Below, in pieces: positions 62,385-64,000 of a stretch of 64,000 nucleotides of DNA. The notes beneath the pieces are model-generated. The model made no database searches. It was given only the letters and a program-made list of their open reading frames with translations, and was not told the DNA's origin. The position numbers were made by a program, and so were the translations under genes. Position 1 is the stretch's first letter; each line of letters opens with the position of its first letter. The stretch comes from Gymnogyps californianus (taxonomy: Eukaryota; Chordata; Aves; Accipitriformes; Cathartidae): contig NC_059480.1 in the NCBI RefSeq assembly GCF_018139145.2, positions 18,414,428 to 18,478,427 on the forward strand, in the 5' to 3' direction.

Positions 62385-62468
62385 TGGTGTGATATAAGAA
62401 ATCTTGGGTGAAATTCCCTGCTCTGTTCTGTATGAGGTCAGCCTAAATGATCTGTCTTGGCCTTAAAA
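62385..62468 (+). mobile_element. Short CR1/L3-like LINE 3' tail
   Basis: The sequence GGTGAAATTCC, then a CTGTTCTGTATG block, then AGGTCAGCCTAAATGATCTG and TTGGCCTTAAAA, matches the terminal consensus of amniote CR1/L3 elements (an AGGTCAGACTAGATGATC block and a CTGGCCTTAAA end). It is a 5'-truncated, highly diverged relic on the plus strand. The left border is uncertain. Confidence 0.6.
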
Positions 62469-63712
62469 AGAAAACAAATCCTATCGCCTATGCTTGCCAG
62501 CATCTGGACATTTTGCTGCTCTACACTGTGTGGAGGTCGTGATTTTGTGGACTCTGGAAAACTTTACTTAAAAATCCATTTACGAATCCGTAAGGAAATA
62601 TGTGACTAGGGGCTTAGGCAGTCACAGCTGGAGTATCATGCTAGCTAGCGACAGCAGTGTATATCCTCTAGCTTGGAGGAAGCACAGTAATTTTAGCATA
62701 TAGCATTTAAAAAGAAATCCCTATCTGCTGCCTTCTTTAATGCAACATAAACTCTTCAAGCATAAGCTTTTCAGTGTTGCATCTTTAGAGAAGCACTTCT
62801 TGTCATTCAGATATATTTGATGTTATTCGCTGCATTACATATAGAAAGCTTTAGCACCTGAAACACATCTCACACTCTCCAAAGAGCAACTTGGAGAAAA
62901 AGAAATTCAGGCAAAGCCTGAAGGGGTTGGAGAAAATCAACTCCTGCTGCAGTTGCACACTTGCACACATCTGGTGCAATTGAAATTTAAGAGCTGAATA
63001 CATCCACATCTGACCATGGTAGAGTCCAAACATTACTGTTGACACTGGTTTTCTTCTTGGATAGGCACACTGGCAGAGTCACTAGCGTGTGGAGCCTTGT
63101 CAGCTCTCTAATCTAATAGACTGTTCTTGCCCAGACCATTGTGTGTCAGTATTTTATGTACCAAATGTAGCCAGGTTTAATAATCAGCCATTTTCCCACC
63201 TTCTGCCAAACTTTTTCCCTTTTTGTCACAATTTAATGTTTGAGTCAAAATCTGCTATGGTAACAAATTATATACATATTAAAAAATGAAAATAAAGATG
63301 GAAAGCACAGTCACAAAAGGTAACAAGAGTTCAAAGTAATGTCATCTGAGGTTTTTTTTAAAGACTTGAATTCAACCCCATTTTAAAATTGATTTTATTT
63401 CTGTTATGTATTGTGAAAAGATTACAAAGAAATGGGTACTGCTTGAAATCATGACTGTAGCTCTGTATATGTAAAATTGTGAAAGTCTTCCCTGTACAGG
63501 TCTGGTTTGATTTATTTGCTTTTTAGTTACTAAACGATAATTTGTGGAGCTTTTTGGATTGTATTTTTCTTACTTGGAACGGTTTTCTTCAGCTAGGACC
63601 TGTTGAGGCTATTTATGCTTATTTCTAGTGACTATATCTATCATATAACGTACGTTACCAGAAAGTTTTGGTTTGTTTTTTAATTGCATTTTTTAAAGGG
63701 CCCTTTGCTTAC

Positions 63713-63973
63713 CTTGCTGGTGGCATGAGTTGCTGCTGTCATGTACTGGGTTAGCGGTGCTGAGGACTGGGGACCTTGGAGGAGCATCTCTAGGGAATTA
63801 CCTGCCTGGCGAGCACCAGCTGGAGAGGAGCTCAGTTGCTGGGAGGGCATTGGAATGGGGTCACCCAGTTTCTCTGTGATTTTAATGTTTAGTGGGTTAT
63901 TTCTTATTCCATGCTGATTTGAATCTCGTGCTGAAGTACCAGAGCTTGAGTGGAACTTAAACATTTTTGACAC
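63713..63973 (-). CDS. Unrecognised minus-strand exon candidate, antisense to DIS3L2
   Basis: An open frame of 87 codons ends in phase 0 at a consensus donor, AAG|GTAAGC (GT at plus 63712-63711). Possible acceptors are AG at plus 63981-63980 or 63975-63974; an in-frame TAG at 63988-63986 limits it upstream. The first ATG is at 63964-63962 with A at -3. The product has no Cys or Trp, and is rich in Ser, Gln, Pro and Ala: blocks include SSSGTSARDSNQHGIRNNP, ITEKLGDPIPMPSQQ and GNSLEMLLQGPQ. That resembles a disordered stretch of a real protein rather than a chance frame. I cannot name a family. It may belong to a gene on the opposite strand inside or beyond the DIS3L2 intron. Confidence 0.4.
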
Positions 63974-64000
63974 TAAAACCTGGATCTAGGTTCCAGGGCC

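Larger units (their letters stand above)
34331..64000 (+). other. DIS3L2 intron 6, first 29.7 kb (continues past the window)
   Basis: It begins GTCAGT. I scanned for the next DIS3L2 exon, which in human starts VVKPES and leads to a serine- and acid-rich linker, and did not find it. That linker diverges fast, so a short exon could be missed. The stretch holds a solo LTR (46629-47222), a CR1 tail (about 62385-62468), simple repeats, and minus-strand open frames with coding-like composition at 41970-42263, 42606-42797, 43713-43905 and 63713-63973. A GC-rich patch lies at about 43480-44020. Confidence 0.65.

Noticed and set aside
1..64000. tRNA, rRNA, microRNA hairpins, CRISPR arrays, bacterial operons
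   Set aside because: None was recognised on either strand; the window is vertebrate intronic and promoter DNA.

Overview
The window looks like avian nuclear DNA: large AT-rich introns, a GC-rich upstream flank ending in a CpG-island promoter, degenerate CR1-type LINE 3' ends, and a solo ERVL-type LTR of a family I know from non-galliform bird genomes. It holds no bacterial-style genes. Most six-frame ORFs are chance open frames in intergenic or intronic sequence.

One gene dominates: the 5' part of DIS3L2, on the plus strand. This is the cytoplasmic 3'-5' exoribonuclease that degrades oligouridylated RNAs. A CpG-island promoter with an ETS site (about 4440-5210) drives a non-coding first exon ending at 4677. 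Five coding exons follow: 7333-8032, 23600-23758, 24060-24202, 29984-30037 and 34229-34330. Their junction phases agree exactly (1, 1, 0, 0, 0). They concatenate to 1158 nt, or 386 codons, without a stop. The last about 117 residues match the N-terminus of human DIS3L2 and run into the first cold-shock domain. The window ends inside an intron of at least 29.7 kb; I found no later exon, so the second cold-shock, RNB and S1 domains lie outside.

The most notable point in the gene is the first coding exon. It adds a 233-residue N-terminal segment, plus 36 residues of the next exon, upstream of the methionine that aligns with the human start (Met270 here). The exon has a good splice acceptor, a strong start context, a consensus donor and the right phase, so I read it as real. 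It predicts a long DIS3L2 isoform with a disordered, charged N-terminus and a possible nuclear-localisation motif.

Layout: 1-4440 GC-rich upstream flank with a possible 3' end of another plus-strand gene near 312-550; 4440-5210 promoter and CpG island; 5.2-34.3 kb DIS3L2 exons and introns, with CR1 relics at 13.2-14.0 and 21.8-22.1 kb; 34.3-64.0 kb a long intron with a solo LTR (46629-47222, 5-bp target duplication ctgtg), a CR1 tail at 62.4 kb, simple repeats, and several minus-strand open frames that look coding. The best of these is 63713-63973, with a consensus donor. I could not assign it to a family; it may be part of an antisense or nested gene.
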